From an uncultured Bacilli bacterium (GTDB taxonomy: Bacteria; Bacillota_I; Bacilli_A; RF39; UBA660): DNA of 42,203 nt. Location: positions 1-42,203 of the forward strand of contig CAKOOS010000009.1 of assembly GCA_934098735.1 (NCBI GenBank), given 5' to 3'. The translations under genes and the position numbers were made by a program. The notes under the pieces were generated by a model, which was not told the DNA's origin, ran no database searches, and saw only the letters and a program-made list of their open reading frames with translations. Positions 41,791-42,203 of the stretch are shown here, in pieces. The stretch's first letter is position 1. Each line of letters starts with the position of its first letter.

Positions 41791-41879
41791 TGGTGCCCAA
41801 GGCCGGACTTGAACCGGCACGGGCTTTAACACCCGCAGGATTTTAAGTCCTGTGCGTCTACCTATTCCGCCACTTGGGC
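41791..41879 (-). tRNA. tRNA-Leu (anticodon TAA)
   Basis: Class II tRNA of 89 bases with CCA encoded. Acceptor GCCCAAG pairs with CTTGGGC. The anticodon stem is CAGGA/TCCTG with loop CTTAAAA, a long variable arm lies between, and the T loop is TTCAAGT. Confidence 0.95.
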
Positions 41880-41910
41880 AGGCACTGTCTTAACTAAATA
41901 AGACTACTTA

Positions 41911-41939
41911 AGTATAATATAAAATAAAATTAATTTCAA
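41911..41939 (-). promoter_or_regulatory. Promoter of tRNA-Leu
   Basis: TTGAAA (41934-41939) and TATACT (41911-41916) on the minus strand, 17 bases apart. The leader before the tRNA can form a short GTCTTA/TAAGAC hairpin (41886-41903). Confidence 0.65.
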
Positions 41940-41972
41940 GTATTTTTAATAAAAATTTTTTATAAAATATAG

Positions 41973-42001
41973 TTGACACCAGAGTTTCAATTTGTTATAA
42001 T
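41973..42001 (+). promoter_or_regulatory. Consensus promoter of the tRNA-Ser/tRNA-Met cluster
   Basis: Perfect TTGACA (41973-41978) and TATAAT (41996-42001) with a 17-base spacer; transcription should start just upstream of tRNA-Ser. Confidence 0.9.
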
Positions 42002-42025
42002 CAAAATGCATTGAAAAAAATGTAT

Positions 42026-42118
42026 GGAGGAATACCCAAGTCCGGCTGAAGGGATCGGTCTTGAAAACCGACAGGTCGCGCAAGCGGCGCAGGGGTTCAA
42101 ATCCCTTTTCCTCCGCCA
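42026..42118 (+). tRNA. tRNA-Ser (anticodon TGA)
   Basis: Class II tRNA of 93 bases with CCA encoded. Acceptor GGAGGAA pairs with TTCCTCC, the anticodon stem is TCGGT/ACCGA with loop CTTGAAA, and the long variable arm contains a GCG-CAA-GCGG-type hairpin. Confidence 0.95.
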
Positions 42119-42130
42119 ATTTAATATTAT

Positions 42131-42203
<73 letters not shown>

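Overview
The window is a very AT-rich bacterial chromosome segment of low-GC Gram-positive type. The evidence is a SufB/C/D/U plus SufS iron-sulfur system, a CsoR-family repressor, SpoVS, an undecaprenol-kinase-type DgkA, a CIRCE heat-shock operator, GGAGG ribosome sites and tRNA genes that encode CCA. TGG encodes tryptophan and TGA is a normal stop (for example at 41069-41071), so this is not a Mycoplasma-type code. Uncultured Bacilli of the RF39/Mollicutes-related gut lineages would fit, but that placement is inference. Most genes are on the minus strand and sit in tight operons, often with hairpin terminators that overlap the stop codon.

Layout. 1-1.7 kb: start of a possible transposase gene, rubrerythrin, SpoVS and a small membrane protein. 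1.7-5.1 kb: operon csoR-sufC-sufD(short)-sufU-sufB under a promoter with a CsoR-like operator in its spacer, divergent from tRNA-Thr. 5.2-11.4 kb: ABC ATPase, FtsX-type permease, OmpR-type regulator, histidine kinase and a membrane protein, resembling a peptide-sensing/detoxification module. 11.4-13.4 kb: membrane-anchored GH25 muramidase and partner. 13.5-17.9 kb: short-chain dehydrogenase, CBS-type family II pyrophosphatase, UvrB. 18.0-18.5 kb: a mini-gene made only of the C-terminal part of glucose-6-phosphate isomerase. 18.5-21.7 kb: sir2, sanA-like, DUF368/PopT, PAP2 phosphatase and undecaprenol kinase, readable as a lipid-carrier recycling cassette. 21.8-24.5 kb: GT4 glycosyltransferase, gene debris, sufS. 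24.8-31.5 kb: AI-2E-type permease, small membrane protein, Tex, a large anchored protein with an HExxH site and a small acidic protein. 31.6-32.7 kb: Hsp20 with CIRCE, and nitroreductase. 32.8-39 kb: tRNA-His, a two-gene type III restriction-modification system, a decayed GGDEF-type gene and a LigD-like protein with phosphoesterase and polymerase domains but no ligase. 39-42.2 kb: a single-domain ClpB/ClpC-like AAA ATPase, an MGDG/UgtP-type glycosyltransferase, a CmpB-family membrane protein, and tRNA-Leu, tRNA-Ser and initiator tRNA-Met (cut by the window end).

Themes. Iron-sulfur assembly is split between the copper-sensor-linked suf operon and a distant sufS. Envelope genes dominate: C55 carrier recycling, two glycolipid-type glycosyltransferases, GH25 and a peptide-type ABC module. 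The stretch from 32.9 to 39 kb (restriction-modification, pseudogene, LigD-like) looks like an accessory island next to a tRNA. I see no CRISPR array, no rRNA and no complete insertion sequence.
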